Shown here piece after piece: positions 1 to 8,337 of a stretch of DNA of 51,446 bases. Within the stretch, counting starts at the first letter, position 1. Each line of letters starts with the position of its first letter. A model generated the notes under the pieces. The model was not told the DNA's origin, searched no databases, and was given only the letters and a program-made list of their open reading frames with translations. A program made the translations under genes and the position numbers. Source of the DNA: MGBC163016 sp964631345 (GTDB taxonomy: Bacteria > Actinomycetota > Coriobacteriia > Coriobacteriales > Eggerthellaceae); NCBI GenBank assembly GCA_964631345.1, contig CAZVWE010000012.1, forward strand, positions 1-51,446, in the 5' to 3' direction.

Positions 1-2290
1 CCATGGTAAGCCAGATGGGAAGGTAGTCAGGATAACGCCGCGATGCCTGATCCCAGCCGCGCCAGTAGAGCTCTGCGGTTTCGGGATGGCCTTCGATGAC
101 GGGCGGCTCGTACTCGTGATAGAACGCGATAGTGGACATGTAGTCGGCGAACCAGTTGGCAACGTCGGCATAACCGGACGTGCGCTTGACGAGCGTCTGT
201 ATCAGAGCTGGAGAGTTGTATATCCCCGTGAACGGCCCGAGCCTGGTGTTGATGACCGTGTTCGACATCAGGCGGATCATGGAATATGAGAGCATAGTGT
301 CCGAGCGCACGTCATAGGTCATGTTCACCAACGAAAGCCCTGGCTTCACCACGCCGCCACGAAAGGCCACGACAAGGAAGGCGTTCGCGTTGTTTTGGTA
401 GCCTATCTCTTCGCTGCCGCCGATGCCGAAGTTCAAGAACCTGTCCCAATAGGTGTACAGGAACAGCAGGTTGAACATCTTCAACTCGACCGCGTGAGAC
501 TGCCAATTATCAGTGGGCTTGGCGTTCTCCGCCTGGTTCATGTAATAGTTCCATAGCTTGGACTCTGAGTACGTCGGGTTCCAGACGGGTATGTTGGTCA
601 ACAGGTTCGCCGCCACTTCCTCGGCCTTGTCGTGGATGTTGCGGTCGAAGTAGTCGCGCACGGTACGATGCATCTTCACGTCAGATTTGAACGGTGCGAA
701 GTAGTTGTTGTAGGTCTTCGACCGAATGAACGCCGCCATGCGGTCGATGCCAGGCTTTGCGCCTTCTCCCAACGTCCAGAAATCAGGCTGGTACAGGATA
801 CCCGACTCGCCCATCGTGTATGAGGCCGTGAGCGATTTGGTTCCCAGGAATTGCAGGTCGCTTGTTTCGGATGTACCGTCCGAGAAGTAAACGACGTTTC
901 GAACGATGTCTTCCTCTTCGCCCTCCAGCATACTTACCTTCATGCCTTGCTCGGCATGCACGGGCCAGAGTTCCTGGATGGTCTTGCTATATAGTCCACT
1001 GGTTGTCGGGATGGCGTTACCTGACTTAACGATATCCTCGTAGGATGCATAGGGTGCAAGCTTGTAGGCATTGCGGTAGGCCTGATCGCGGCTGGCGTCA
1101 TAGTCTGGCGTACTTGCGATGTTCGCCATCATGGTGGTGTCGTTCGCCACCGGTTGACCCGAAAGCGTCTTCACGTATCCTTCCCAGTCGGCGCCTTTCG
1201 TGTACAGCACTTCGAAGGTCTTATTCTCCTCGCCAGCAGCTGCTGGCAGCTGCAATGTGATGTAGATGCATCCATCCCTCAAACTTGCGGACAACACCGG
1301 GCTGTAGAACGAAGGCATGTTGATCATCTGGACGTAGGCGGTATGCCTATCGCGGTAGTTGTTGATGTAGTTAACGAAGATGTCCTGCGTCTGCGGGGTT
1401 CCGGAGTTGTCATACATGATGACGGACTTTATATCTTTCAGCACCACGTCGGTGGAATAGGAGCCACTTTTAAGCTGAATATCCTCACCTGCAAAACTCG
1501 CCAACACACGTGCCATAAGTTTAAAAACTGCATTATCGGCATTAACTGCACATGCTGACAGCGTTTGCTCGCTTGGCTGACTGACTATTACATCTTCCGA
1601 GGTCAGCGTGGGATCATATACCATAGAAGCTTCTTCCGCCTCTTTGGCTTCTCTTTGCGCAGCTTCGACTTCCTCTTCAGTTAGAACCATGCTTTGAGCA
1701 AGTGTCTCTTGAGCCAGCCTATCGGCTTCTTCCTGACGCTCCTCATCTTCACGCATGGCGTCCTCGAAATCATCTTGCTCATTAGCACACTTCTCGGCTG
1801 GATCGGCTTGATCGTCTTCTATATATTCGCCAGTGAGTGATTTGACGATGAACTCATTATTCAGATCTTCCTCAGTGATGGTACCGTCAGCAAGGTACTC
1901 ATTGAGTATGGCTTGCTTTTCTTCCTCCGTATTAGGAACATTAAGTAAGTCTGTATTTTCTATCGAATAAAGGTCGTCGCTTCCTGAAGTCACATTGCCA
2001 TTAGCGTCAATCGTGCTTCCATCTAAAGCAAGCTCTGCATAAATCTGATTGGGATGAGACATAGATATCTCAGAAGAGCCACCTTGCAACAAATCATTGG
2101 CAGAAGTGGACCGGGCAGAAGTGGACTGGGTGGAGGTGGACTGTTGATCGTTAGTTTCAACAGCGCCGGCATAGGCTGAAGTTACCTGAGAAAGTGGAAA
2201 TGTTGGCATCACAAGAGCGGCAGCGACAACAACTGACGTAACTACGCGCATACCCCTTTTAATACCTTTTGCAAGCACCAATTTCGGCAC
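1..2290 (-). CDS. Secreted ZmpB/M26-like protein, 5' part (runs off left edge)
   Basis: An open minus-strand frame runs from a GTG at 2290 to the left edge, about 763 codons with no stop. The GTG follows a strong AGGGGGAGG ribosome site. The N-terminus is a signal peptide: Lys/Arg-rich start, hydrophobic VVTSVVVAAALVMP, then a likely cut after AYA. A Ser/Thr-rich segment and a Glu/Asp-rich segment (about residues 60-215) follow. After that comes a globular region with segments such as LLFLYTYWDRFLNFGIGG, which resemble the C-terminal part of ZmpA/B/C (IgA1 protease-like, family M26) metallopeptidases. The zinc motif expected downstream would lie outside the window, so peptidase activity is not shown. 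The N-terminal third is AT-rich and the rest clearly GC-richer, which suggests a mosaic gene. It may start at ATG 2251 instead, but that would shorten the signal peptide's charged region. Confidence 0.6.
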   Translation of the reverse strand, partial: MPKLVLAKGIKRGMRVVTSVVVAAALVMPTFPLSQVTSAYAGAVETNDQQSTSTQSTSARSTSANDLLQGGSSEISMSHPNQIYAELALDGSTIDANGNVTSGSDDLYSIENTDLLNVPNTEEEKQAILNEYLADGTITEEDLNNEFIVKSLTGEYIEDDQADPAEKCANEQDDFEDAMREDEERQEEADRLAQETLAQSMVLTEEEVEAAQREAKEAEEASMVYDPTLTSEDVIVSQPSEQTLSACAVNADNAVFKLMARVLASFAGEDIQLKSGSYSTDVVLKDIKSVIMYDNSGTPQTQDIFVNYINNYRDRHTAYVQMINMPSFYSPVLSASLRDGCIYITLQLPAAAGEENKTFEVLYTKGADWEGYVKTLSGQPVANDTTMMANIASTPDYDASRDQAYRNAYKLAPYASYEDIVKSGNAIPTTSGLYSKTIQELWPVHAEQGMKVSMLEGEEEDIVRNVVYFSDGTSETSDLQFLGTKSLTASYTMGESGILYQPDFWTLGEGAKPGIDRMAAFIRSKTYNNYFAPFKSDVKMHRTVRDYFDRNIHDKAEEVAANLLTNIPVWNPTYSESKLWNYYMNQAENAKPTDNWQSHAVELKMFNLLFLYTYWDRFLNFGIGGSEEIGYQNNANAFLVVAFRGGVVKPGLSLVNMTYDVRSDTMLSYSMIRLMSNTVINTRLGPFTGIYNSPALIQTLVKRTSGYADVANWFADYMSTIAFYHEYEPPVIEGHPETAELYWRGWDQASRRYPDYLPIWLTM

Positions 2291-2383
2291 CTTCGGCCTC
2301 CCCCTTTAACCTAAGGTTCCAAAACAACATAGTCATTAAAATTATACAAGCTCAGGGGTACTTTATTTATGGAAATACAGTGA

Positions 2384-2527
2384 ATGAAGAGATGCAGTCT
2401 TGGACAAAACAAAAGGTATGCACTGATCGCTGTTATGTTCCTACTAGGACTAATCATGGCCGCAATAAGAGTGCTTGAAGAGTACTTGGATATAAGAGTA
2501 CTTGGATATAAGAGTACTTGGATATAA
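2384..2527 (+). CDS. Possible 47-residue single-span membrane protein ending in tandem repeats
   Basis: A short plus-strand frame from ATG 2384 encodes a basic start (MKRCSLGQNKRY), one hydrophobic span (ALIAVMFLLGLIMAAI) and a tail encoded by the 16-bp repeats, stopping at 2525-2527. It sits in the gap between the histidine kinase end and the secreted-protein start and overlaps neither. The ribosome site is weak, and no homologue is recognised. Because the repeat unit is not a multiple of three, each unit is read in a different frame, so copy number would change the tail. It could be chance coding. Confidence 0.35.
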   Translation: MKRCSLGQNKRYALIAVMFLLGLIMAAIRVLEEYLDIRVLGYKSTWI

Positions 2528-2540
2528 GAGTACTTGGACA
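2481..2540. repeat. 16-bp tandem repeat, 3.75 copies
   Basis: The unit AGTACTTGGATATAAG is repeated three times without change (2481-2496, 2497-2512, 2513-2528), followed by a partial fourth copy ending at 2540. A degenerate copy precedes it. The array abuts the stop codon of the histidine kinase gene at 2541. Each unit carries the palindrome AGTACT. Confidence 0.95.
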
Positions 2541-3932
2541 TTAAAGTGTCGTTGGAATATGCACAGTGAATATGGAGCCGTGATTTATCTCGCTTTCCAA
2601 AGTGATGGTCGCATCATGAAACATAGCAGCATGCTTAGCGATAGCAAGACCTAGACCTGTTCCGCCGCTTTCCTTCGAGCGACTCTTATCCACGCGATAG
2701 AAGCGTTCAAAAATCTTCTCTTGTTCCGGCTCGGGAATGCCGCAACCGGAGTCCTTTACCTTCAAAAAAGCCTCAGTAACATCATTTGTTCCGGGTGACG
2801 CTAAAGATTTACCCACTGTTACCAGGACTTCGCCATCTGGATTACTATACCTAATTGCGTTACTCACTAAATTCGATATTAGCTGAATCAGCAAGCTTTT
2901 GTTTCCTATAACTTCAACAGTTGACCCAAGACATTTCACATTCACTGACCTTTTGGAAGCCAGTGGCTCTAGTCGCCTTATAACTTCATGGCTTAGCGCC
3001 AAAAGCTCGACCACTTCTTTGCCAGCATTCTCCATCACAGGATCATCAATCCGCGAAAGAATGAGAACATCGTCAATAAGCGTTGTTAAATTTGTCGACT
3101 CATCTAAGATGACCCGACCAAAGGATTGCGCATCCTCATTTGGAATACCGCCTTGAGCTAACAATTCAGCATATCCCGAGATTACTTGAAGAGGAGTCTT
3201 CATTTCATGGGACACATTAGCTGAAAAATCTCTTCGCATGCCCTCCGCACGCTCAAGCTCACTATTCTGATTCTTGAGCTGTTGTTGCTGAGCGTTCATT
3301 CTAATCAAGAGAGGACGCATTTCCTCGTATGTTTCATTCTCAAGAGGATTAGCTACATCAATAGCTTCTAGTGGACGGATCACTCTTCGAGAAAGAATCC
3401 TTGAAAGCATAAAGGAAAGCAGCAGTGCAACAATGAAAGCAAGAATCAAAGCCGGAGCCATTGATTTGAAAACCGACAGAAAAGACGGACGCTCTTCAGA
3501 TAACCTCAGCACATCTCCTGATGAAAGATTGACCGCTGCATAGATTGTGTCGCGCTGAAGTGTAGAGGAATATCGAATAACAGAACTCGCCCCTTCTTTA
3601 CGAGCCTCTATCACCTCAGGACGATTAGAATGGTTCTCATTTGTCTCACCAGCAGTGTCAAAAATGACCTTGCCCTCCGAGTTGATCAATGTATATCGGA
3701 TGCCATCAATAAATTGGTTTTCAAGAATTGCTCTAACTTCTCTATTGTCTTCTTTGTCGAGATAGGTTGCCGCATCAGCAGCTATTACCTCAAGTTTGTG
3801 TTCTTCCTCGTTTTCTTGAGTGTAGTAGAAAAAACCAGTAAAAATACAAGCGAAAAAGACTAGGATCAGTGCCATATATACAAGCACTGAACGTAGAAGC
3901 GTCGTAGAGAGCCTCTGTGTGTTTTTGGTCAT
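2541..3932 (-). CDS. PhoR-type sensor histidine kinase
   Basis: This 463-residue membrane kinase has a first membrane span near residues 14-36 and an extracytoplasmic segment to about 150. A second span lies near 155-178, followed by a short linker. The dimerisation and phosphoacceptor site reads SANVSHEMKTPL. The ATP-binding domain shows the N box (NLVSNAIRYSN), DSGCGIP (G1), the F box ERFYRVDKSR and GGTGLGLAI (G2). Its start overlaps the response regulator stop by 4 bp, so the two are translationally coupled. Its position after pstSCAB suggests phosphate limitation sensing with the regulator as partner. That role is inferred from context and domain type. Confidence 0.92.
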   Translation of the reverse strand: MTKNTQRLSTTLLRSVLVYMALILVFFACIFTGFFYYTQENEEEHKLEVIAADAATYLDKEDNREVRAILENQFIDGIRYTLINSEGKVIFDTAGETNENHSNRPEVIEARKEGASSVIRYSSTLQRDTIYAAVNLSSGDVLRLSEERPSFLSVFKSMAPALILAFIVALLLSFMLSRILSRRVIRPLEAIDVANPLENETYEEMRPLLIRMNAQQQQLKNQNSELERAEGMRRDFSANVSHEMKTPLQVISGYAELLAQGGIPNEDAQSFGRVILDESTNLTTLIDDVLILSRIDDPVMENAGKEVVELLALSHEVIRRLEPLASKRSVNVKCLGSTVEVIGNKSLLIQLISNLVSNAIRYSNPDGEVLVTVGKSLASPGTNDVTEAFLKVKDSGCGIPEPEQEKIFERFYRVDKSRSKESGGTGLGLAIAKHAAMFHDATITLESEINHGSIFTVHIPTTL

Positions 3933-4624
3933 CGTGTTTGATTCCTCAGCACGTAGCCAACACCACGAACCGTTTCAATCATTAAAGCAGCTTCAGAGGA
4001 AATACTAGCAATCTTTTGACGAAGGGTTTGCACGTGAGCATCGACAGTTCTGGTGTTTCCAGCGAAGTCCCAACCCCACACATCTTCCAGAAGAGACGTT
4101 CTACTAAGAACATGACCGCAATTACTCATTAGCATATGCAATAAATCAAACTCTTTGAGAGTCAGAGTTACAGGGCTCCCGCTTACGAGTACAGAATGAG
4201 TATCCTTGTCAAGTTCAATCTCACCACATTTGCACTTTCCACCTGAAACGATTGCAGGCGCTTCCGAACGACGCAGCAAGGCGCGAACACGCGAGACCAA
4301 TTCCATCATTCCAAATGGCTTAGCGAGATAATCGTCAGCACCTAGATCAAGTCCTTGCACCTTGTCTATCTCAGACCCTTTTGCCGTGAGCATCATTATG
4401 GGAAGGTGTCTAGTAAGAGGATCTAATCTTAAAGATTCCAAGATTTCCAAGCCACTCTTTCCCGGCAACATGATGTCCAAAAGCACCAACTCCGGCACCT
4501 GCTCGGCGCATGCAGTCTCGAAATCCTCAGCGCAGATAAACCCAGTTACCTCGAATCCTGCTTGCCTTAAAGCATAGATAGTTAAATCTCGGATATTCTT
4601 GTCATCTTCAACGTAATAGATCAT
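3929..4624 (-). CDS. PhoB-type (OmpR family) response regulator
   Basis: This 231-residue regulator has an N-terminal receiver with acidic residues DD at 7-8, phosphoacceptor D50 (LLDIMLPG), T80 and K102 (AKPF). The C-terminal half is an OmpR-type winged helix with typical endings (RTVDAHVQTLRQKI, ETVRGVGYVL). It is followed with a 4-bp overlap by the histidine kinase. The 67-bp gap upstream, after pstB, holds a PHO-box-like repeat, so the gene may have its own phosphate-responsive promoter as well as read-through from pst. Confidence 0.92.
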   Translation of the reverse strand: MIYYVEDDKNIRDLTIYALRQAGFEVTGFICAEDFETACAEQVPELVLLDIMLPGKSGLEILESLRLDPLTRHLPIMMLTAKGSEIDKVQGLDLGADDYLAKPFGMMELVSRVRALLRRSEAPAIVSGGKCKCGEIELDKDTHSVLVSGSPVTLTLKEFDLLHMLMSNCGHVLSRTSLLEDVWGWDFAGNTRTVDAHVQTLRQKIASISSEAALMIETVRGVGYVLRNQTR

Positions 4625-4667
4625 GCCTTTATTTTAAATCCTATTGATGTGTCTGGCATTTACGCAA

Positions 4668-4685
4668 ATGTCAAATTCATGTAAA
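4668..4685 (-). promoter_or_regulatory. PHO-box-like direct repeat before the response regulator
   Basis: On the minus strand, TTTACAT and TTGACAT are separated by 4 bp, giving the 11-bp period of PhoB-type boxes. Nearly the same arrangement lies upstream of pstS at 8245-8262. The site lies about 45 bp upstream of the response regulator ATG. Confidence 0.65.
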
Positions 4686-4691
4686 GCCAAC

Positions 4692-5531
4692 CTACCCAAA
4701 CCGACCGGATACATAATCGGTCGTACGACTATCTTTTGGGTTGGTGAACAACGCATCAGTATCTCCTGCCTCCACCATTTCGCCAAGAAGAAAAAAGGCT
4801 GTTTTTGTAGAGATGCGCACCGCTTGAAGCATGTTGTGAGTAACCATGACCACCGTGTACTTAGATGCGAGTTCGCCAACGAGCTCTTCAATCTTTGCTG
4901 TCGATATTGGATCTAGCGCACTAGTGGACTCGTCCAACAGGAGAACTTCAGGTCGCACTGCCAAAGCACGTGCTATACATAGGCGCTGCTGCTGTCCACC
5001 CGATAGTCCAAGCGCACTTTTTTTTAAACGATCTTTTACCTCGTCCCAAATGGCAGCATCTCTTAGTGATTGCTCTACGATTACGTCAAGCGACTCTTTT
5101 TGTTTGACACCGTGAGTACGAGGACCAAAAGCAATGTTGTCATAGATACTCATAGGAAAAGGATTGGGTTGCTGAAACACCATACCGACACGTCGCCTGA
5201 GGTCATTCACATCGATGTCGCTGTAAACATTTTTGCCATCAAGCTCTATTTCGCCCTCTATATGACAGTCATCAACAAGGTCATTCATGCGATTAAGTGC
5301 CTTAAGCAGAGTCGACTTCCCGCATCCAGATGGTCCAATTAACGCTGTAACCTCGTTCTTAGGGAAGTCAAGCGATACGCCTTTGAGTGCATGGAAGCTT
5401 CCATAATGAAGATCAAGATCCTTTACGCGTATCTTCACAACTCCCTCTTCCTTCGCAACTCCCTCTTCCCTCGTAGAAGAACGCTCCTTGGGTTTTTCCA
5501 AGACAGACAATCTCTCCTTCACTTCAATCAT
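4692..5531 (-). CDS. pstB: Phosphate ABC transporter ATP-binding protein
   Basis: PstB energises phosphate import with PstA and PstC at the cytoplasmic membrane. The 279-residue protein shows Walker A (GPSGCGKST, residues 66-74), the ABC signature LSGGQQQRL, Walker B (LLLDESTSALDP) and the switch histidine (VTHN). The ATG directly follows the pstA stop and has an AAGGAG site inside the end of pstA. The protein is about 20-25 residues longer than usual at the N-terminus. This extension contains an in-frame duplication (EEGVAK, EEGVVK) encoded by an 18-bp repeat at 5438-5469. Confidence 0.95.
   Translation of the reverse strand: MIEVKERLSVLEKPKERSSTREEGVAKEEGVVKIRVKDLDLHYGSFHALKGVSLDFPKNEVTALIGPSGCGKSTLLKALNRMNDLVDDCHIEGEIELDGKNVYSDIDVNDLRRRVGMVFQQPNPFPMSIYDNIAFGPRTHGVKQKESLDVIVEQSLRDAAIWDEVKDRLKKSALGLSGGQQQRLCIARALAVRPEVLLLDESTSALDPISTAKIEELVGELASKYTVVMVTHNMLQAVRISTKTAFFLLGEMVEAGDTDALFTNPKDSRTTDYVSGRFG
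5438..5469. repeat. 18-bp-period duplication inside the pstB 5' end
   Basis: The 14-mer CAACTCCCTCTTCC occurs at 5438-5451 and again at 5456-5469, 18 bp apart. It encodes a hexapeptide repeat in the non-conserved N-terminal extension of PstB and keeps the reading frame. Confidence 0.8.
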
Positions 5532-6365
5532 TTATTTCTCCTTCTTAAGTTTCTTGACAACATAATTAGCAGAGGCATTTAAAACGACGATGACGGTAAG
5601 CAGAACAACTGCCGTTGCATAGGTCTCGTTCATATGCAGTCCCTCACTCGCAAGCACATACATATGAACTGCGAGCGTTCTGCAGGAATCAAATAGAGCG
5701 AAAACACCTTCACTTGTGAAATCAGGGATCTGAGAAATGGTGCCTGCGGTGAACAAGAGCGCAGCAACCTCACCAGTACATCGACCGAGTGCAAGTAAAA
5801 CGCCACCCAAGATGCCCGGAAGCGCACTAGGCAAAACGCAGCGAAATATGGTGCGCACTCGTCCTGCCCCAAGAGCAAGTCCACCTTGCCTATACGAATC
5901 AGGAACTGCCAAGAGCGCCTCTTCGGTAGTACGCATAACAACAGGCAGAACCATAATGGCTAGCGTGCATGCACCAGAAAGAAGGGACAATCCCCAACCA
6001 AGCAAAGTGGTAAAAAAGAGCAATCCAAATAGACCATAGATTATTGAAGGAATGCCTTGTAGCGTTTCTGTGGTCATGCGCACCAAACGGACAAAGCGAC
6101 TCGATGGAGGTGCATATTCCACCAAATAGATAGCTGCTCCCACTCCAATGGGAACCGCTAAAAGAAGAGCAAGCGTGGCCATAAGAAACGTACCGATCAG
6201 GGCGGGCATGAGCGACACGTTCTCAGAGGTATAAGTCCATTCAAACAGACGCGGCTCCAGATGCGGAATGCCGTTCACAAGAATGTAGCCTACAATCCCC
6301 ACAAGGACGATTGTAGTGATAATGGCTCCGCCATAGACCGATGCGCGTAGTATTTTTGCCATCAT
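5532..6365 (-). CDS. pstA: Phosphate ABC transporter permease PstA
   Basis: This 277-residue permease has six predicted membrane spans. The region around GVGAAIYLVEYA and the segment EALLAVPDSYRQGGLALGAG is the cytoplasmic EAA-type loop that contacts PstB. The ATG overlaps the pstC stop by 4 bp (ATGA), and the pstB ATG follows its stop directly. The gene therefore lies in the middle of a tightly packed pstSCAB operon. The length is normal for the family. Confidence 0.94.
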   Translation of the reverse strand: MMAKILRASVYGGAIITTIVLVGIVGYILVNGIPHLEPRLFEWTYTSENVSLMPALIGTFLMATLALLLAVPIGVGAAIYLVEYAPPSSRFVRLVRMTTETLQGIPSIIYGLFGLLFFTTLLGWGLSLLSGACTLAIMVLPVVMRTTEEALLAVPDSYRQGGLALGAGRVRTIFRCVLPSALPGILGGVLLALGRCTGEVAALLFTAGTISQIPDFTSEGVFALFDSCRTLAVHMYVLASEGLHMNETYATAVVLLTVIVVLNASANYVVKKLKKEK

Positions 6366-7222
6366 CGAGCCTCACCTCGTTTTTTGATAGCACTGAATAG
6401 GAGGCTTATCAGCATGACAAAAACAAATAGCACCACACCTGTAGCTATGAGTGCTCCACGATGGAGATCAGCCGCATAGCCCATCTCCAACACAATGTTC
6501 GCCGTCATGGTTCGCACGCCATCGAAAATCGACCACGGTATCACAGGCTGGTTTCCGGCCACCATGACAACAGCCATAGTCTCGCCAATCGCACGCCCCA
6601 CTCCCAGCACAATGCCGGCCATGATTCCCGAGAAGGCAGCAGGGACAAGTACACTAAAAACAGCACGCTCATGGGTAGCCCCTAGAGCAACCGCGCCTTC
6701 ATAGTAGCTTTTTGGAACTGCATCGAGTGCGTTTCTTGCTACAGTGATGATAGTTGGCAAGATCATGATCCCAAGCAAAACCGCGGCAGCTAAAAGCGAT
6801 AACCCTCTACCAGGCATCGTCGTTCTAATAAACGGAACGATGATCATGAGGCCAAAGAATCCGTAAACCACAGATGGAATACCAGCCAAGAGTTCTATCC
6901 CTGGACACAGAATGGCAGAAATCTTACTTCCTGCAAAACGCGACAAAAAGATTGCCGTAAGCACACCTGCGGGTACACCGACGATAATCGCCCCTGCGGT
7001 TACATAAATGCTACCCACAATCATGGGGAAGATGCCATACTGATCGCTTCCGGGTTTCCATGTCGTACCAAATAAAAACTCAGGAAGTCCTATTTCACTC
7101 ATTGCCGGTAGTCCATTAACGAACAAAAACACACAGATAAGTGCCACGGCAAAGATGGAAACAACTGCCGCGAGCATGAATACAATCGTCGCGGCAGTTT
7201 CTTTTATAGTCGACTTCGACAT
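6362..7222 (-). CDS. pstC: Phosphate ABC transporter permease PstC
   Basis: This is the partner permease of PstA, with about six spans. The EAA-like loop reads ALDAVPKSYYEGAVALGAT, and it is followed by the conserved GRAIGETMAV segment. I chose ATG 7222, 5 bp after the pstS stop. An in-frame TTG at 7249 would add nine residues and overlap pstS. From the ATG the product is 286 residues, usual for PstC. Confidence 0.92.
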   Translation of the reverse strand: MSKSTIKETAATIVFMLAAVVSIFAVALICVFLFVNGLPAMSEIGLPEFLFGTTWKPGSDQYGIFPMIVGSIYVTAGAIIVGVPAGVLTAIFLSRFAGSKISAILCPGIELLAGIPSVVYGFFGLMIIVPFIRTTMPGRGLSLLAAAVLLGIMILPTIITVARNALDAVPKSYYEGAVALGATHERAVFSVLVPAAFSGIMAGIVLGVGRAIGETMAVVMVAGNQPVIPWSIFDGVRTMTANIVLEMGYAADLHRGALIATGVVLFVFVMLISLLFSAIKKRGEAR

Positions 7223-7227
7223 GGTGA

Positions 7228-8172
7228 CTAACCGCTCACTTCTGCCCAACTGATCACATCGCCTGAAAAGATGGACTTCACCTGTTCGGTCGTAAGTTCA
7301 TTCACACTGGAAGTTGGAGCGACAATAACTGCAATACCGTCTTTCGCAATGACAGTAGGGGTAACTCCAGATGCGGCCTCGGAGTCCTTAAGTTCACGAG
7401 AAGCCATACCTATATCGCAAGTTCCTTCAATAGCCATGTTCACGCCCGTGGTAGAGTCCGACTGCTGAACCTCGATAGTCACGTTAGGATTCAATTCCCT
7501 ATAAGCCTCAGCAAGCTTCTCCATGACTGGTGTGACAGATGATGACCCTGCAACGACCACCTTGCCGTTTGTTTCAGATTGTGTGTAAGGAGAAGCATCG
7601 CTAACCGCAGCAATATAGCCGTTACCTTCAACAATCTTTTGACCGTCAGAACTCATAATGAAGTCAATGAAATCTTGCGCCGAGTCACTTAATCCATCAG
7701 CAGTGATGATATTGAATGGTCGCGAAACTTTATATGTACCACTTTTGACATTTTCAGCCGTAGGCTCAATACCGTCGATATGTATGGCCTTTACCGTATC
7801 GTTAAGGGATCCCAATGAGATGTAGCCTATGGAGTCAGGATCGCTTGCCACCGATGTCATCATCACAGAGGTTGAGTTAGTGATAGCGGCAGAATCTGTA
7901 GTCATATCAACTTTATTGCCACTAGCATCCTTTTCTTCAAGTCCAAAAAGCTCGATGAACGCACCACGCGTGCCTGATCCGTCTTCACGGGAATACACCG
8001 AAATCTCTTCACCTGATTGCTGTGCTGAATCAGTTCCTGAGTCATTGCCTTGCGAAGAAGTGTTGTTTGAAGCGCACCCGAGGGCACTGAATGCACCTAC
8101 AAGACACACCGCCACAATGATGATTCCCGAACAACGCTTAACCAAAGTTTTCAACATTCCTAATCCTTTCAT
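7228..8172 (-). CDS. pstS: Phosphate-binding lipoprotein PstS, circularly permuted
   Basis: This is the substrate-binding protein of the pst transporter. It has a lipoprotein signal with the lipid-bearing cysteine in SALGCAS (residue 33 from ATG 8172). An ATG at 8157 with a better-spaced AAAGGA is an alternative start. The order of the two halves is swapped. The block with SREDGSGTRGAF and AIGYISLG-like IGYISLGSLND, normally the second half of PstS, comes first (about residues 57-190). The block starting AGSSSVTPVMEKLAEAY, normally mature residue 1 onward, comes second (about 205-314). The protein stops at SWAEVSG, exactly where the usual chain would continue into the GSGTR block. Both phosphate-contact motifs are retained. 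Confidence 0.9.
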   Translation of the reverse strand: MKGLGMLKTLVKRCSGIIIVAVCLVGAFSALGCASNNTSSQGNDSGTDSAQQSGEEISVYSREDGSGTRGAFIELFGLEEKDASGNKVDMTTDSAAITNSTSVMMTSVASDPDSIGYISLGSLNDTVKAIHIDGIEPTAENVKSGTYKVSRPFNIITADGLSDSAQDFIDFIMSSDGQKIVEGNGYIAAVSDASPYTQSETNGKVVVAGSSSVTPVMEKLAEAYRELNPNVTIEVQQSDSTTGVNMAIEGTCDIGMASRELKDSEAASGVTPTVIAKDGIAVIVAPTSSVNELTTEQVKSIFSGDVISWAEVSG

Positions 8173-8244
8173 GTTTATATGTTTCCTCTTGTGAAGGGAG
8201 TCAAAAAAGCTCAAGGACTAGGATGAAGATGCAACATCAAAACC

Positions 8245-8262
8245 ATGTCAGATCGATGTAAA
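8245..8262 (-). promoter_or_regulatory. PHO-box-like direct repeat upstream of pstS
   Basis: On the minus strand, TTTACAT and CTGACAT are separated by 4 bp, about 75 bp upstream of the pstS start. The pattern matches the repeat before the response regulator (4668-4685), including a shared AT-containing spacer. This supports control of pst by the neighbouring PhoB-like regulator. Confidence 0.65.
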
Positions 8263-8337
8263 GTCTTTGCAAAGAATTTTTAGGATATTGGAGAAACGTG
8301 ATCAGGCTCTCGTGCTAATTCCTAGATTCCGTTTTAT

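Noticed and set aside
4634..4891. 85-codon minus-strand frame overlapping the end of pstB
   Set aside because: It is a shadow of pstB in another frame, with no ribosome site.
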